From positions 62,001 to 126,000 of the forward strand of contig NZ_CABVMM010000011.1 of NCBI RefSeq assembly GCF_902499555.1: DNA of 64,000 nt, given 5' to 3'. Origin of the DNA: Mesonia oceanica. GTDB taxonomy: Bacteria; Bacteroidota; Bacteroidia; Flavobacteriales; Flavobacteriaceae. A program made the position numbers and the translations under genes. The notes beneath the pieces are model-generated. The model did not search any database and was not told where the DNA came from. It saw only the letters and a list, made by a program, of their open reading frames with translations. Within the stretch, counting starts at the first letter, position 1. Every line of letters starts with the position of its first letter. This document shows, in pieces, positions 43,732 to 53,264 of the stretch.

Positions 43732-44610
43732 TTACTTTCCGTAAAGTTCTTTTAAGAATTCTTTTAAAGAAGTAGGTTCATTTCCGGTCAAATCTTTATA
43801 AATAGAAGCCGTTTCATTAAATTCTCCTTGAGCAATTCCTTTAGCGAACATTAGAGTCATATCAATTGCCGGTTGAGGAACGCCGTAACTTTTTAAGGTT
43901 TCTATAAATTCATCCGCATTTGGAGAAACATAATTAATTTTAGTTCCGCTCTCTTCAGAAATAAGTGCTGCAATTTCTGAGAATGAATAAGCTTTATTAC
44001 CACTCACTTCATAAGTTTTATTTTCGTGTCCTTTAGCGGTTAAAATTTCAGCTGCAAGATTTGCCATATCTTTTCTCGCCATAAAACCGGTTTTTCCATC
44101 TTCTGCAGGTAAGAAAAGTGTTTTACTTTCTAATAAATTCTCTCCAGCAAAAAGCGGAATGACTTCCATATATAAGTTATGCTTTAAAATGGTGTAATCT
44201 AAAGAAGCATTCTTTAAAGCATTTTCGGCCGCTAAATGTCCTTTGGCTACGGGGTAGATCGGTGAATTTTCAGATTCATTTTTTCTGCCAAAACTCGTGT
44301 AAATTACATGCTTAACTCCAGCTTTTTCAGCTGCAGCAACGATGTTCTTATGCTGAGCCACTCGCTTATCTAAATCACTTCCAGAAATAAAATAAATTTT
44401 TTCAATCCCTTGAAAAGCTTTTTCTAAGGAACTTTCATCATCATAATTTCCTTCTCGAATATCTATTCCTTTAGCTTTAAGGTCTGCTGCTTTGCTAGTT
44501 TCTCTAACTAAACCTGCAATTTGGTTAGCTTCAATCTTCTCTAATAAAGCCTCAATAACTAAGCCTCCTAAATTTCCGGTAGCTCCTGTAATTAAAATTT
44601 TTCCTTCCAT
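43732..44610 (-). CDS. NmrA/QorB-type SDR, NAD(P)-dependent oxidoreductase
   Basis: 292 aa. N-terminal dinucleotide site GATGNLGG (7-14), then YFISGSD, VIYTSFGRKNE, KGHLAAENALKNASLDYTIL and GFMARKDMANLAAEIL, all typical of the atypical SDR group including E. coli QorB (quinone reductase). It is divergent from an HxlR regulator that has the N-terminal Cys used by electrophile sensors in this family, so a role in quinone or aldehyde detoxification is plausible. The substrate is unproven. Confidence 0.88.
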   Translation of the reverse strand: MEGKILITGATGNLGGLVIEALLEKIEANQIAGLVRETSKAADLKAKGIDIREGNYDDESSLEKAFQGIEKIYFISGSDLDKRVAQHKNIVAAAEKAGVKHVIYTSFGRKNESENSPIYPVAKGHLAAENALKNASLDYTILKHNLYMEVIPLFAGENLLESKTLFLPAEDGKTGFMARKDMANLAAEILTAKGHENKTYEVSGNKAYSFSEIAALISEESGTKINYVSPNADEFIETLKSYGVPQPAIDMTLMFAKGIAQGEFNETASIYKDLTGNEPTSLKEFLKELYGK

Positions 44611-44633
44611 ATTATAATTTATTTAAGTTTGTT

Positions 44634-44650
44634 ACTTACTTTTGGTAAGT
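44634..44650. promoter_or_regulatory. Inverted repeat over the transcription start of the NmrA-type gene (HxlR operator candidate)
   Basis: ACTTAC (44634-44639) and GTAAGT (44645-44650) are separated by 5 nt. The repeat lies just downstream of the -7 box of the minus-strand promoter, where repressor binding would block transcription. Confidence 0.55.
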
Positions 44651-44681
44651 CAAAGATATTTAGTAATTAAGTATTAAACAA
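44651..44681 (-). promoter_or_regulatory. Promoter of the NmrA-type gene
   Basis: On the minus strand TTG (44679-44681), 20 nt, TATCTTTG (44651-44658): a full consensus match. Confidence 0.7.
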
Positions 44682-44741
44682 GAGCGAACTAAAAAGTGAA
44701 ATAGTTACTTAGAAGTTAGTCTTGTTGAAAATCAATAAATT

Positions 44742-45119
44742 ATGAGCTCAGAAAGTTTAAAAATTTTTGCGGAAACAGAAACTTGCCCGGCAAGAAATGT
44801 ACTGGACCGCTTTGGAGATAAGTGGTCTACCTTGGTGATTTTGGTGTTGAATGAAGAAGAAAAGCTACGTTTTAATGAGATTCACAAAGTAATAGGAGAC
44901 ATTTCGCAGAAGATGCTAACCGTAACTTTAAGAAGTTTAGAGGCGGACGGATTGGTCAGCCGAAAAGTGTATCCGGAAATCCCGCCACGTGTAGAATATA
45001 AATTAACCGATTTAGGAAAAAGTTTGGTCCCCCACATTTCAAGTTTAATCAAATGGGCAGACCAAAACTTTTCAAGTATTATGGCATCACGTTCAAAATA
45101 TAATCAAAAGGCAAATTAA
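44742..45119 (+). CDS. HxlR-family (MarR-like winged helix) regulator
   Basis: 125 aa. Starts MSSESLKIFAETETCPARNV with Cys15 at the position of the redox-active Cys of HypR/YodB-type sensors, followed by the HxlR signature LDRFGDKWSTLVILVL, a winged helix (FNEIHKVIGDISQKMLTVTL) and EYKLTDLGKSL. It is divergently arranged with the NmrA-type reductase; the shared 131-bp region contains a promoter with an inverted repeat over the start site. Likely a repressor relieved by oxidants or electrophiles. Confidence 0.92.
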   Translation: MSSESLKIFAETETCPARNVLDRFGDKWSTLVILVLNEEEKLRFNEIHKVIGDISQKMLTVTLRSLEADGLVSRKVYPEIPPRVEYKLTDLGKSLVPHISSLIKWADQNFSSIMASRSKYNQKAN

Positions 45120-45147
45120 TACCTTAGTGCATTAAGAAATTAAATTA

Positions 45148-45264
45148 GTCAGTTCCAGTGATTTTGTGTAGTGAAACAAAACAAAATTGTATCGAGAACC
45201 TAATTTTACTTCAAGCCCTATTCTCGGTACAAAAATCTTCACAGATTTTTTACTTGAATTGACG
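45148..45264. repeat. ~117-bp imperfect palindromic element
   Basis: The two halves are imperfect reverse complements: GTCAGTTCCAGTGATTTTGT with TTTTACTTGAATTGACG, and GTATCGAGAA with TTCTCGGTAC. The remaining arms contain ACAAAATTGT and ACAAAAATC. It has the look of the dispersed palindromes found in many Flavobacteriaceae genomes (recalled, not searched). It occupies most of the gap between the HxlR gene and leuB. Confidence 0.65.
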
Positions 45265-45303
45265 GTCTTAAAGTTATTAAATTAAATAGTTGTAAAACTT
45301 GAA

Positions 45304-46419
45304 CTAGATAATGGTAGCTTGTCCTAAACTAAGATTATTACCATTCAATTTTAGATCTTCATTATCTAAAATTAAACCTTCAATAAAAGTACCCACTTTT
45401 TCGGTAGAGTAGGAGCTTTCTTTGTTAATATCGCTAGTGCAAATATTCATTTCTAGACTTTTGTCAACAGCCGCCTGAATAATCGCCGCTTCTTCTAATA
45501 AATCGAAATGTTCCAATAACATTGCTGCCGATAATATTGAAGCAATCGGGTTGGCAATTCCTTTTCCGGCTGCCTGTGGATAAGAGCCGTGAATGGGTTC
45601 AAAAAGCGTATGTTCTTTTCCTACCGAAGCTGAAGCCAACAAACCAATACTACCACCAATCACGCTAGCTTCATCAGAAATAATGTCACCAAACATGTTT
45701 TCAGTAAGAATGACATCAAATTGCTTTGGATTTATAATCATTTGCATCGCAGCATTATCAACATATAAAAAGTCTAATTCAACTTCCGGATATTTCTTTG
45801 CAATTTCTTTTACTGTTCTACGCCAAAGGCGGGAAGTTTCTAAAACATTTGCTTTATCAACCAAAGTGACTTTGTTTCTTCGTTTTTGCGCGGCTTCAAA
45901 CGCCAAATGCGTCATCCGTTCAATTTCTTCTTCAGAATATACACAAAGATCAGAAGCTTGCTTCCCATCATCACTTAATGTTTTTTCGCCAAAATAAATA
46001 CCTCCCGTCAATTCTCGGTAAATTACCATATCAGCACCTTCAATACGTTCTGGTCGTAAAGGTGAATGTTCTAGTAAACGCTCAAAAGCCCGAACCGGTC
46101 TAATATTAGCAAACAATCCTAATTCTTTTCGCAGCTTCAATAAACCTTGTTCGGGGCGCACTTTCGCTGCGGGATTGTTATCATATTTAGGGTCACCAAT
46201 CGCACCAAACAAAACAGCATCAGATTTTTTGCACAAATCGAGTGTAGGATCTGGCAATGGGTTTCCAGTTAAATCGATGGCCGATGCACCAACCACTGCT
46301 TCTTCAAACAAAAACTCGTGATTAAAACGCTCTGCAATAGCTTTTAAAATTTTTACTGATTGCTGCGTGATTTCCGGTCCAATGCCATCTCCTGATAATA
46401 CTGCAATATTCAACTTCAT
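45304..46419 (-). CDS. leuB: 3-isopropylmalate dehydrogenase
   Basis: 371-aa NAD-dependent enzyme oxidising 3-isopropylmalate to 2-oxoisocaproate precursors in leucine synthesis. Motifs: LSGDGIGPEIT at the N-terminus, RELTGGIYFG with substrate-binding Arg, VDKANVLETSRLW, DNAAMQMIINP, and the dinucleotide loop HGSYPQAAGKGIANP. It is the last gene of the leuA-C-D-B run on the minus strand, separated from leuD by 143 bp filled by repeat copy C. Normal length. Confidence 0.97.
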   Translation of the reverse strand: MKLNIAVLSGDGIGPEITQQSVKILKAIAERFNHEFLFEEAVVGASAIDLTGNPLPDPTLDLCKKSDAVLFGAIGDPKYDNNPAAKVRPEQGLLKLRKELGLFANIRPVRAFERLLEHSPLRPERIEGADMVIYRELTGGIYFGEKTLSDDGKQASDLCVYSEEEIERMTHLAFEAAQKRRNKVTLVDKANVLETSRLWRRTVKEIAKKYPEVELDFLYVDNAAMQMIINPKQFDVILTENMFGDIISDEASVIGGSIGLLASASVGKEHTLFEPIHGSYPQAAGKGIANPIASILSAAMLLEHFDLLEEAAIIQAAVDKSLEMNICTSDINKESSYSTEKVGTFIEGLILDNEDLKLNGNNLSLGQATII

Positions 46420-46437
46420 ATCTCAATTTTTTAGGTT

Positions 46438-46557
46438 GGGCGCAACCCTATCGGGGCGGGCTTTCGCGAGTCGCTTTTTTATTTTGTCTTTTTTTTCGAC
46501 AAGCTCAAGAAGACAAAATAAAAAGAGCTCCAACAATCGCTCAATCCCTTGCGCAAG
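46438..46557 (-). repeat. Dispersed ~120-bp repeat, copy C (between leuD and leuB)
   Basis: Read on the minus strand it runs GCGCAAGGGATTGAGCG ... GTTGGAGCTCTTTTTATT, a 15-bp stem (TTTTTATTTTGTCTT / AAGACAAAATAAAAA), then AAAAAAGCGACTCGCGAAAG and GGGTTGCGCCC. It is inverted relative to copy B at 48554-48676. The central loop is TGAGCTTGTCGAAA, unlike copies A and B. Confidence 0.8.
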
Positions 46558-46562
46558 TTAGT

Positions 46563-47153
46563 TTATACGGTTTGTTGCTCTTCAAAAGCTTTAATTTGAT
46601 CAAGTTTGCTTACTAAAAAATCAATATCATCAAAACCTTTCAGCATACACATTTTTTTATACGCATCGATATCAAATCTTTCTTCTAGATTTTTATCGAT
46701 GAGCTTGATGACTTGGTTTTCCAAATCTACCTTAATTTCTGTTGATGGATTTTCTTCAATGGCTTTAAAAAGTTCCGTTAAAAATTCGGGACTTACTTGT
46801 ACGGGGAGTAAACCATTATTCAAAGAGTTTCCTTTAAAGATATCTGCAAAATAGCTCGATACGACTACTTTAAATCCGTAAGCTTTAATTGCCCAAGCTG
46901 CGTGTTCTCGACTCGAACCACAACCAAAATTATCGCCGGCAACTAAAATTTGTCCGTGATATTTTTTTTGATTTAATGGAAAATCTTCTTTTAAATTTCC
47001 TTCCTTATCAAAGCGCCAATCTCTAAATAAATTCTCGCCAAATCCCGCTTTATCGGTCGCTTTTAAAAATCGCGCCGGAATAATTTGATCGGTGTCAATG
47101 TTTTCTATTTCTAGAGGAACAGCGGTATGGGTAAGGGTGATAAATTTTTCCAT
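46563..47153 (-). CDS. leuD: 3-isopropylmalate dehydratase small subunit
   Basis: 196 aa. With LeuC it isomerises 2- to 3-isopropylmalate. Aconitase swivel-domain marks: [52 protein letters not shown]. The start codon overlaps the leuC stop by one base, so expression of the two subunits is coupled. The pair is flanked by inverted copies of a repeat (46438-46557 and 48554-48676). Confidence 0.97.
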   Translation of the reverse strand: MEKFITLTHTAVPLEIENIDTDQIIPARFLKATDKAGFGENLFRDWRFDKEGNLKEDFPLNQKKYHGQILVAGDNFGCGSSREHAAWAIKAYGFKVVVSSYFADIFKGNSLNNGLLPVQVSPEFLTELFKAIEENPSTEIKVDLENQVIKLIDKNLEERFDIDAYKKMCMLKGFDDIDFLVSKLDQIKAFEEQQTV

Positions 47154-48535
47154 TAGTTTAAATGTTTGGTAAAGTCAACAATTTTTCCCGCAATCGCGGT
47201 TGCCGCAGCGGTTAACGGACTCGCCAAGATGGTACGCGAACCTTGTCCTTGTCTTCCTTCAAAATTTCTGTTACTTGTAGAGACACAGTATTCTCCGGCA
47301 GGAATCTTATCATCATTCATCGCTAAACATGCCGAACATCCCGGTTGGCGAAGTTGAAAACCGGCTTCTTCAAAAATGGTATGTAAGCCTTCTGCTTCGA
47401 TTTGAGCAGCAACTTGTCTCGAACCTGGAACAATCAATGCGTTTACATTCTCGGCTTTTTTCTTGCCTTTAATGTAGTTGGCGGCAATTCTAAAATCTTC
47501 TATTCTAGAATTTGTGCAACTACCAATAAAAATGTAATTAATAGGTTTGTCAATTAAAGATTCTCCGGCGGTAAATCCCATATATGCTAAAGCTTTCCCC
47601 GAACTTTTACTTTCATTTACAGGAATCGCTTGAGAGATTTTAATTCCCATTCCGGGATTAGTTCCATAAGTCACCATTGGTTCGATAGCTTCGGCTTCAA
47701 AAGTGTATTCTTGGTCAAATTCAGCACCTTCATCAGTTTTCAAACTTTCCCAATAAGTTTTCAATTTCTCAAATGCTTCACCTTTGGGAGCAAATTCTCG
47801 GCCTTCTACATAATCATAAGTGGTTTGGTCTGGGGCAATGAGTCCGCCGCGCGCACCCATTTCAATGCTCATGTTGCAGACGGTCATTCTGCCTTCCATC
47901 GACATTTCTTCGAACACATTTCCGGCATATTCACAGAAATATCCAGTACCTGAATTAGTACCGAGTTCACTAATAATATACAAAATGATGTCTTTAGGAG
48001 TGACGCCTTTTTTTAATTTTCCGTTTACATTAACCCGAAGCTTTTTAGGTTTTTCAACCAATACCGATTGGCTTGCAAACACTTGTGCAACTTGGCTAGT
48101 ACCAATCCCAAACGCGATGGTACCAAAAGCACCGTGAGTTGAGGTATGGCTGTCGCCACAAACCATCGTCATTCCCGGTTGGGTAATTCCTAATTCCGGA
48201 GCCATTACGTGAACAATGCCGTTGTAAGGATGCCCTAAGCCATATAAGGTAATCTTGTTTTCTTCGCAGTTTTGCGTAAGTTCTTTTAATTGTTTGCGCG
48301 ATAATAAATCTTTTACCGGCAAATGCTGATTTTCGGTGGGTGTGTTATGATCTGCGGTGGCTACAGTTTTATCTGGCCGGAATACCGGAATGTTACGGTC
48401 CTTAAGTTCTTGAAAAGCTTGTGGACTCGTAACTTCGTGGATTAAATGTTTATCAATATATAAAATATCGGGACCATTAGGGATCGATTCGACCACATGT
48501 GCATCCCAGATTTTATCAAAAAGTGTTTTTTTCAT
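47153..48535 (-). CDS. leuC: 3-isopropylmalate dehydratase large subunit
   Basis: 460-aa 4Fe-4S aconitase-family subunit. N-terminal [15 protein letters not shown], then [31 protein letters not shown], and the cluster ligands in [12 protein letters not shown] and [12 protein letters not shown]. Substrate-binding [20 protein letters not shown] is near the C-terminus. It is separated from leuA by 144 bp containing repeat copy B. Confidence 0.97.
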   Translation of the reverse strand: MKKTLFDKIWDAHVVESIPNGPDILYIDKHLIHEVTSPQAFQELKDRNIPVFRPDKTVATADHNTPTENQHLPVKDLLSRKQLKELTQNCEENKITLYGLGHPYNGIVHVMAPELGITQPGMTMVCGDSHTSTHGAFGTIAFGIGTSQVAQVFASQSVLVEKPKKLRVNVNGKLKKGVTPKDIILYIISELGTNSGTGYFCEYAGNVFEEMSMEGRMTVCNMSIEMGARGGLIAPDQTTYDYVEGREFAPKGEAFEKLKTYWESLKTDEGAEFDQEYTFEAEAIEPMVTYGTNPGMGIKISQAIPVNESKSSGKALAYMGFTAGESLIDKPINYIFIGSCTNSRIEDFRIAANYIKGKKKAENVNALIVPGSRQVAAQIEAEGLHTIFEEAGFQLRQPGCSACLAMNDDKIPAGEYCVSTSNRNFEGRQGQGSRTILASPLTAAATAIAGKIVDFTKHLN

Positions 48536-48553
48536 TTTGTTTATCTTCTAATT

Positions 48554-48676
48554 GCGCAAGAGGATTGAGTGATTGTTGGAGCTATTTTTGTTTTGTCACC
48601 TTGAGCGGAGTCGAAAGGTCTTACTGGCAAACCAAAAAAGCGACTCACGAAAGCCCGACCCGTGAGGGTTGCGCCC
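48554..48676 (+). repeat. Dispersed ~120-bp repeat, copy B (between leuA and leuC)
   Basis: GCGCAAGAGGATTGAGTGATTG at the left, the central module ACCTTGAGCGGAGTCGAAAGG (shared with copy A), then AAAAAAGCGACTCACGAAAG and GGGTTGCGCCC at the right. It is opposite in orientation to copy C, so leuC and leuD lie between inverted repeats. Confidence 0.8.
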
Positions 48677-48679
48677 AAA

Positions 48680-49852
48680 TTATGCGCTTACTCGATTTTT
48701 ACTTTGATAGATTTGCATGATTTCGTGAATGTCGTTGTCTAAAACTTCTTTGCGAGCATCCGCAAAATGAAGGAATTCTTGATACACGACGTCTAGCTCT
48801 AATTTGGTAAGGTGGTAACCAATTTTTTTGGCTTTATGTGCCAAGGCTGCACGACCACTTCTAGCAGTTAGGATAATAGCCGATTCGGTAACACCAACAT
48901 CGGCAGGATTGATGATTTCGTAAGTTTCTCGGTTTTTTATCACTCCATCTTGATGGATTCCAGAACTGTGTGCAAAAGCATTGGCGCCCACAATTGCTTT
49001 GTTGGGTTGTACGAACATACCCATTTCTTGAGAAACCATTTTGCTGGTGTCGTACAATAATTGGGTATTGATATTCGTGTCTAAATTTAAAGTTGGGTGT
49101 TGACGCAAAATCATCACGATTTCTTCTAGGGCAGTGTTGCCGGCACGTTCGCCAATGCCGTTAATAGTGCATTCGATTTGTCGAGCTCCATTGGTCATTC
49201 CTGCCACTGAATTAGCAGTGGCCATACCTAAATCGTTGTGACAGTGACATGAAATAATTACATTCTCAATGCCCGGCACATGTTCTTTTAAGTATTTTAT
49301 TTTTTTACCGTATTCTTCTGGTAAGCAATAACCGGTAGTATCCGGAATATTTAAAACAGTGGCTCCGGCTTTCACGGCTTCTGTACAGACGACAGCTAAA
49401 AATTTGTTGTCTGTTCTTCCGGCGTCTTCCGCATAAAATTCCACATCGTCAACAAAAGTTTTGGCATAGGCAACAGCCTCACCGGCACGCTCAATAATTT
49501 CTTGAGGCGTGGCTTTAAACTTATATTTGATGTGTGATGCAGAGGTACCAATACCGGTATGGATTCTTGGCTTTTTTGCGTATTTTAAGGCTTGAGCAGC
49601 CACTTCTATGTCTTTTTTTACCGCTCGGGTTAAACCACAAACAGTTGCGTTTTTTACGAGTTTAGCAATTTCTGAAACCGATTGGAAGTCTTGCGGACTT
49701 GATACCGGAAAACCGGCTTCAATTACATCTACTCCCAGTTCATCTAATCGTTTGGCAATTTTTAATTTTTGTTCGGTGTTTAATTTACAACCGGGCACTT
49801 GTTCTCCATCTCTCAACGTGGTGTCAAAAATTTCTACCTTTTCTGTACTCAT
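48680..49852 (-). CDS. leuA: 2-isopropylmalate synthase, short form without regulatory domain
   Basis: 390 aa. Condenses acetyl-CoA with 2-oxoisovalerate, the first committed leucine step. The HMGL-like TIM barrel is complete: [59 protein letters not shown] with the metal ligands, and [13 protein letters not shown]. Linker helices follow (about 290-390), but the C-terminal ~130-residue leucine-binding regulatory domain of full-length LeuA (about 500 aa) is absent. The stop is clean, so it is a short form and not a visible frameshift. A promoter lies just upstream. Confidence 0.93.
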   Translation of the reverse strand: MSTEKVEIFDTTLRDGEQVPGCKLNTEQKLKIAKRLDELGVDVIEAGFPVSSPQDFQSVSEIAKLVKNATVCGLTRAVKKDIEVAAQALKYAKKPRIHTGIGTSASHIKYKFKATPQEIIERAGEAVAYAKTFVDDVEFYAEDAGRTDNKFLAVVCTEAVKAGATVLNIPDTTGYCLPEEYGKKIKYLKEHVPGIENVIISCHCHNDLGMATANSVAGMTNGARQIECTINGIGERAGNTALEEIVMILRQHPTLNLDTNINTQLLYDTSKMVSQEMGMFVQPNKAIVGANAFAHSSGIHQDGVIKNRETYEIINPADVGVTESAIILTARSGRAALAHKAKKIGYHLTKLELDVVYQEFLHFADARKEVLDNDIHEIMQIYQSKNRVSA

Positions 49853-49881
49853 AAACGCTAGATTTTAGTTTATCTTTAGCA

Positions 49882-49912
49882 TAAAAGTAAGTAGCTTGTA
49901 AAGGTCTATCAA
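49882..49912 (-). promoter_or_regulatory. Promoter of leuA
   Basis: On the minus strand TTG (49910-49912), 20 nt, TACTTTTA (49882-49889), about 30 nt before the leuA ATG. Confidence 0.5.
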
Positions 49913-49998
49913 CCGATTTTTAAAAATGCTTACGATCGCTAAATTTTTATTTTTTAATTTAGTTTTCTGGTAATCAGTTTTTTGTGTTTTAGTTAATT

Positions 49999-51552
49999 AT
50001 GATGTTAAAAGAATTTTCTGATCCTTTATTTTCTTTGGTAAAGTCGCTTTCTGCTTCAGAAAAGCGACAATTTTCATTATATGCAGGAAGATTAGGAGGG
50101 AATTCTGAACGTAAATTTGAGCATCTTTTTAAGATTTTATCGAAGCAAAAAAACTATGATGAAACTGAAATTTTAGCTAAGACATCCATCACCAAGCAAC
50201 AGCTTTCAAATGTAAAAGCACATTTGTATAAGCAAGTTTTAACGAGTTTACGTTTACATACTTCGCAGCAAAGTATTCCGTTACAGTTAAGGGAACAATT
50301 TGATTTTGCTTATATCTTATACAGAAAAGGTTTGTATAAGCAAGCTTTGAAGTTATTAGATAAAACCAAAACCACTGCTATAGCCTACGAAGAAAAGATA
50401 ATAGCTTTTGAGGTGTTGGATCTTGAAAAAATTATAGAATCGCAATACATTACCCGGAGTTCTGAAAATCGTGCTGATCATTTGGTGAGGCAAACTGAAG
50501 AGCTTTCTTTCTTGAATTTGATTGCCGGCAAGCTTTCTAACTTATCACTTCAGCTCTATAATATTTTCTTGAAAATGGGGTATGCAAGAACAGAAGAAGA
50601 AGCTCAACAAATCAGGCAATTTTTTGAAGAAAATATTCCGCATTATGAATACCATCAATTAAGTTTTCGAGAGAAATTATGGTTATATCAAGCGTATTTG
50701 TGGTATAATTTTATTACGCAAGATTTTTTGTCTTGTTACCGTTATGCTTCAAAGTGGGTAGATTTATTTCAGCAAAATTCAGCTTTAATACAAGTGCATC
50801 CTGTTTTTTATTTAAAGGGAAATCATTATTTGCTGGAATCGCTTTTTTACTTAAATAATGTCGATTCATTTGAGCGCGTGCTAACAGATTTTGAAGAAAA
50901 TATTCAGGATAAACGAATTCCTAGGGACGAAAATATTTCAGCGTTATCGTTTATGTACCTTTACTTTAATAAGCTGAATTTACGATTTATGAAAGGTGAA
51001 TTTGCGAATGGAGACTTGTTAGTAGATGAAATTATAGAAGGTATTCAAGTTTATCAAAACACGTTAGATGAACATCATGTGATGGTTTTGTATTATAAAA
51101 TTGCTTCCCTGTATTTTGGAGATGACAATTATAAAAAATGTATTGAATACCTACAGAAGATTATCCAGGATAAATCCCTAGAAATGCGGGAAGATTTAAT
51201 GTGTTTTAGCCGAATTTTAAATTTGGTAGCTCATTATGAAGCAGGCTTGGATTATCATTTAGACCGTCTCATCCGTTCAACCTATCGCTTTTTAATAAAA
51301 ATGAACGATTTGCACGAAGTACAAAAAGAAATGATTAAGTTTCTTCGGCACCTCCCCGATGTTTACCCATCTGATATTAAAGCTGAATTTAAAAAACTTC
51401 GTGACCGTTTAAAGGTATATGAAGAACATCCTTTTGAACGTCGAGCTTTTTTGTATTTAGACATTATTTCTTGGCTAGAGAGTAATTATGAAAATCGTCC
51501 GGTAGCTGAAATAATTAAAGAAAAATTTGGGGAACAAAAAAGGTTTGCTTAA
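49999..51552 (+). CDS. TPR-like helical protein of unknown function (517 aa)
   Basis: No signal peptide or membrane segments. The protein is almost wholly alpha-helical, with repeat-like helix pairs (FDFAYILYRKGLYKQALKLL, YKIASLYFGDDNYKKCIEYL) suggesting a TPR/SEL-like scaffold. The N-terminal 80 residues (FSLVKSLSASEKRQFSLYA, ITKQQLSNVKAHLYKQV) look like a distinct helical domain. I recall similar long hypothetical proteins in Bacteroidota but cannot name a function. It is divergent from leuA, and its end overlaps the converging gene by 4 nt. ATG at 50002 is an equal start choice. Confidence 0.75.
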   Translation: MMLKEFSDPLFSLVKSLSASEKRQFSLYAGRLGGNSERKFEHLFKILSKQKNYDETEILAKTSITKQQLSNVKAHLYKQVLTSLRLHTSQQSIPLQLREQFDFAYILYRKGLYKQALKLLDKTKTTAIAYEEKIIAFEVLDLEKIIESQYITRSSENRADHLVRQTEELSFLNLIAGKLSNLSLQLYNIFLKMGYARTEEEAQQIRQFFEENIPHYEYHQLSFREKLWLYQAYLWYNFITQDFLSCYRYASKWVDLFQQNSALIQVHPVFYLKGNHYLLESLFYLNNVDSFERVLTDFEENIQDKRIPRDENISALSFMYLYFNKLNLRFMKGEFANGDLLVDEIIEGIQVYQNTLDEHHVMVLYYKIASLYFGDDNYKKCIEYLQKIIQDKSLEMREDLMCFSRILNLVAHYEAGLDYHLDRLIRSTYRFLIKMNDLHEVQKEMIKFLRHLPDVYPSDIKAEFKKLRDRLKVYEEHPFERRAFLYLDIISWLESNYENRPVAEIIKEKFGEQKRFA

Positions 51553-52730
51553 AAAATCGTATAGCTGAAGATAAAATTAAGTGTATTATATTCTGTATAG
51601 CGAAATTGATAATTAATGATGTTTCTGTCGAAACCATACCTAACTTCTAAACCGTATTTGTCTAAATATTTAAAACCGATTCCTAAACCAAGGTTAGCGG
51701 AATTAGTTATTTCTAAATTTTCATATTCTTTATTCAATGCTAAATTGGGAATATAAGCCAAGTTTATAAAAAACTTACTTTTTTCATTTAAAAATAAATA
51801 AAAACGGGGCCCTATGGCAATGTCTAAATAACTATAATCTATTTCTTGATTTGCTAATGAACCAGAATAGTTGATGAATTTTCCTTCTGAGGTATATTTT
51901 TGATAAGCCACTTCGGCAAAAATTGACCATTTGTCGTTATTGAAGGGGAGGATAAATTCACCTTCAAGGCCAATTCTCCAACTAGCTTTTTTATCGAATT
52001 CTACTGTAGAATTAGGAGAATTTTCTATATAAGAACTCATAGACATTAAACTTATTCCTGGTCTTATGTTAAGATGGAAAACACTTTCTTTGGTTTTTTT
52101 AAATTTCTCTTTATAATTGGGATCTTTGCAAGAATTGTATGCTTTAAATAGTTTAGTAAGGCTTTTCTCTTCATATTTTATGTTTCTAATTTTATCATTA
52201 GAAATGTGATCACATTTTAGGTTGTTGTAAATTTGTTGTCTAAAATGATTATTACTCTTAACATAGTTTTTATATCTATATTCTTTAAAAACCAATTGCT
52301 CAATATCTTTATCATTGGTTTTATAAAAGTACTTTCTGTTATTCCCTTTTTCGAATTTATATAGAGAAGCTGGACCTTCTACCAATGTTTTTAATAAGAT
52401 GGTTTTTTCTTCAAAATTAGGTTCTTTATCGCGATCTAATTTGCTTAAATGAATAGGGGAAACATCTATGTTTACCGTAAACTTTACATATTTAGAAGTA
52501 TTTTCTATACCAAATTCTTTAATGCTTTCAATAGAAATAGATTCTTTATCTGATTCTAATGAATTTTTATAGTCGATAGAGGTAGGATTGTTTTTCCAGT
52601 CTTCATTTTTAATAAACACTTCTAAACGATTACCTCTTTCCGTAATGATGTATCCTTTTTCGAAGTTAATTTGAGCGAATAAAAAAGTACTAAAAAGTAC
52701 TGTTGTAAGGGTTAGAAAAAGCTTTTTCAA
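51549..52730 (-). CDS. Outer-membrane beta-barrel protein, unknown function
   Basis: 393 aa. Signal peptide (1-19; LFSTFLFAQ). An N-terminal periplasmic-type region (about 20-205) with two Cys segments (LKCD, AYNSC) is followed by a C-terminal ~180-residue barrel of about eight strands (FHLNIRPGISLMSM, WSIFAEVAYQKYT, IAIGPRFYLFLNEKSKFFINLAYI) ending in Phe, the usual outer-membrane signal. The N-terminal layout resembles the 221-aa secreted protein at 8981-9646. Role unknown. Confidence 0.75.
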   Translation of the reverse strand: MKKLFLTLTTVLFSTFLFAQINFEKGYIITERGNRLEVFIKNEDWKNNPTSIDYKNSLESDKESISIESIKEFGIENTSKYVKFTVNIDVSPIHLSKLDRDKEPNFEEKTILLKTLVEGPASLYKFEKGNNRKYFYKTNDKDIEQLVFKEYRYKNYVKSNNHFRQQIYNNLKCDHISNDKIRNIKYEEKSLTKLFKAYNSCKDPNYKEKFKKTKESVFHLNIRPGISLMSMSSYIENSPNSTVEFDKKASWRIGLEGEFILPFNNDKWSIFAEVAYQKYTSEGKFINYSGSLANQEIDYSYLDIAIGPRFYLFLNEKSKFFINLAYIPNLALNKEYENLEITNSANLGLGIGFKYLDKYGLEVRYGFDRNIINYQFRYTEYNTLNFIFSYTIF

Positions 52731-52775
52731 AATAATGGTTTTGTTTCGGTGTGCAATATAAAAATAATTTTAATA

Positions 52776-53264
52776 TTATAATACAAGTTGCAGAAAAACC
52801 AAATCTAACCAACGTTCAAATTTATGGCCCACTTCCTTTAAGTATCCAACTTGTGTAAAACCAAGCTTTTTATGAAATTCTATACTGAATTTATTTTCGG
52901 CATCAATACCAGCAACCATCGTGTGGTAATTTTCTTTTTTGGCTATAGCGATAAGTTCTAAAATAAGCTGCTTCCCAATACCTTTACCTTGCCATTTAGG
53001 ACTTACATAAACCGAATGTTCTACGCAGTATTGATAGGCTTCATGGGGTCTAAATTGTCCATAAGTTCCGTAGCCGGTGACTTTCCCGTTTTCTTCTGCC
53101 ACAAGAACGGGAAAGTTGGACTGTTTTTTCTCATTGAACCAAGTTTGCATTTCTGTTGGGCTTTTGGTTTTGTAATGATAAATCACAGTCGTATGTTCAA
53201 TATGAAAATTGAAAATAGCTAAGATTTCGGGTAAATCTTCAAGCCTAGCTTGGCGCAGCATCAT
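52776..53264 (-). CDS. GNAT-family N-acetyltransferase (phosphinothricin-acetyltransferase-like)
   Basis: 162 aa. Acetyl-CoA binding motif A is visible as VYVSPKWQGKGIGKQLILEL (about 90-109). The N-terminal RQARLEDLPEILAIFN and C-terminal GFTQVGYLKEVGHKF, WLDLVFLQ resemble the phosphinothricin/methionine-sulfone acetyltransferase branch. The substrate is unknown. Its ATG overlaps the stop of the carboxylesterase gene by 4 nt, indicating cotranscription. Confidence 0.88.
   Translation of the reverse strand: MMLRQARLEDLPEILAIFNFHIEHTTVIYHYKTKSPTEMQTWFNEKKQSNFPVLVAEENGKVTGYGTYGQFRPHEAYQYCVEHSVYVSPKWQGKGIGKQLILELIAIAKKENYHTMVAGIDAENKFSIEFHKKLGFTQVGYLKEVGHKFERWLDLVFLQLVL

Noticed and set aside
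46438..48676. leuCD plus inverted repeats as a composite transposon
   Set aside because: No transposase frame occurs within or near the repeats and I see no target-site duplication; inverted repeats alone do not support a transposon call.
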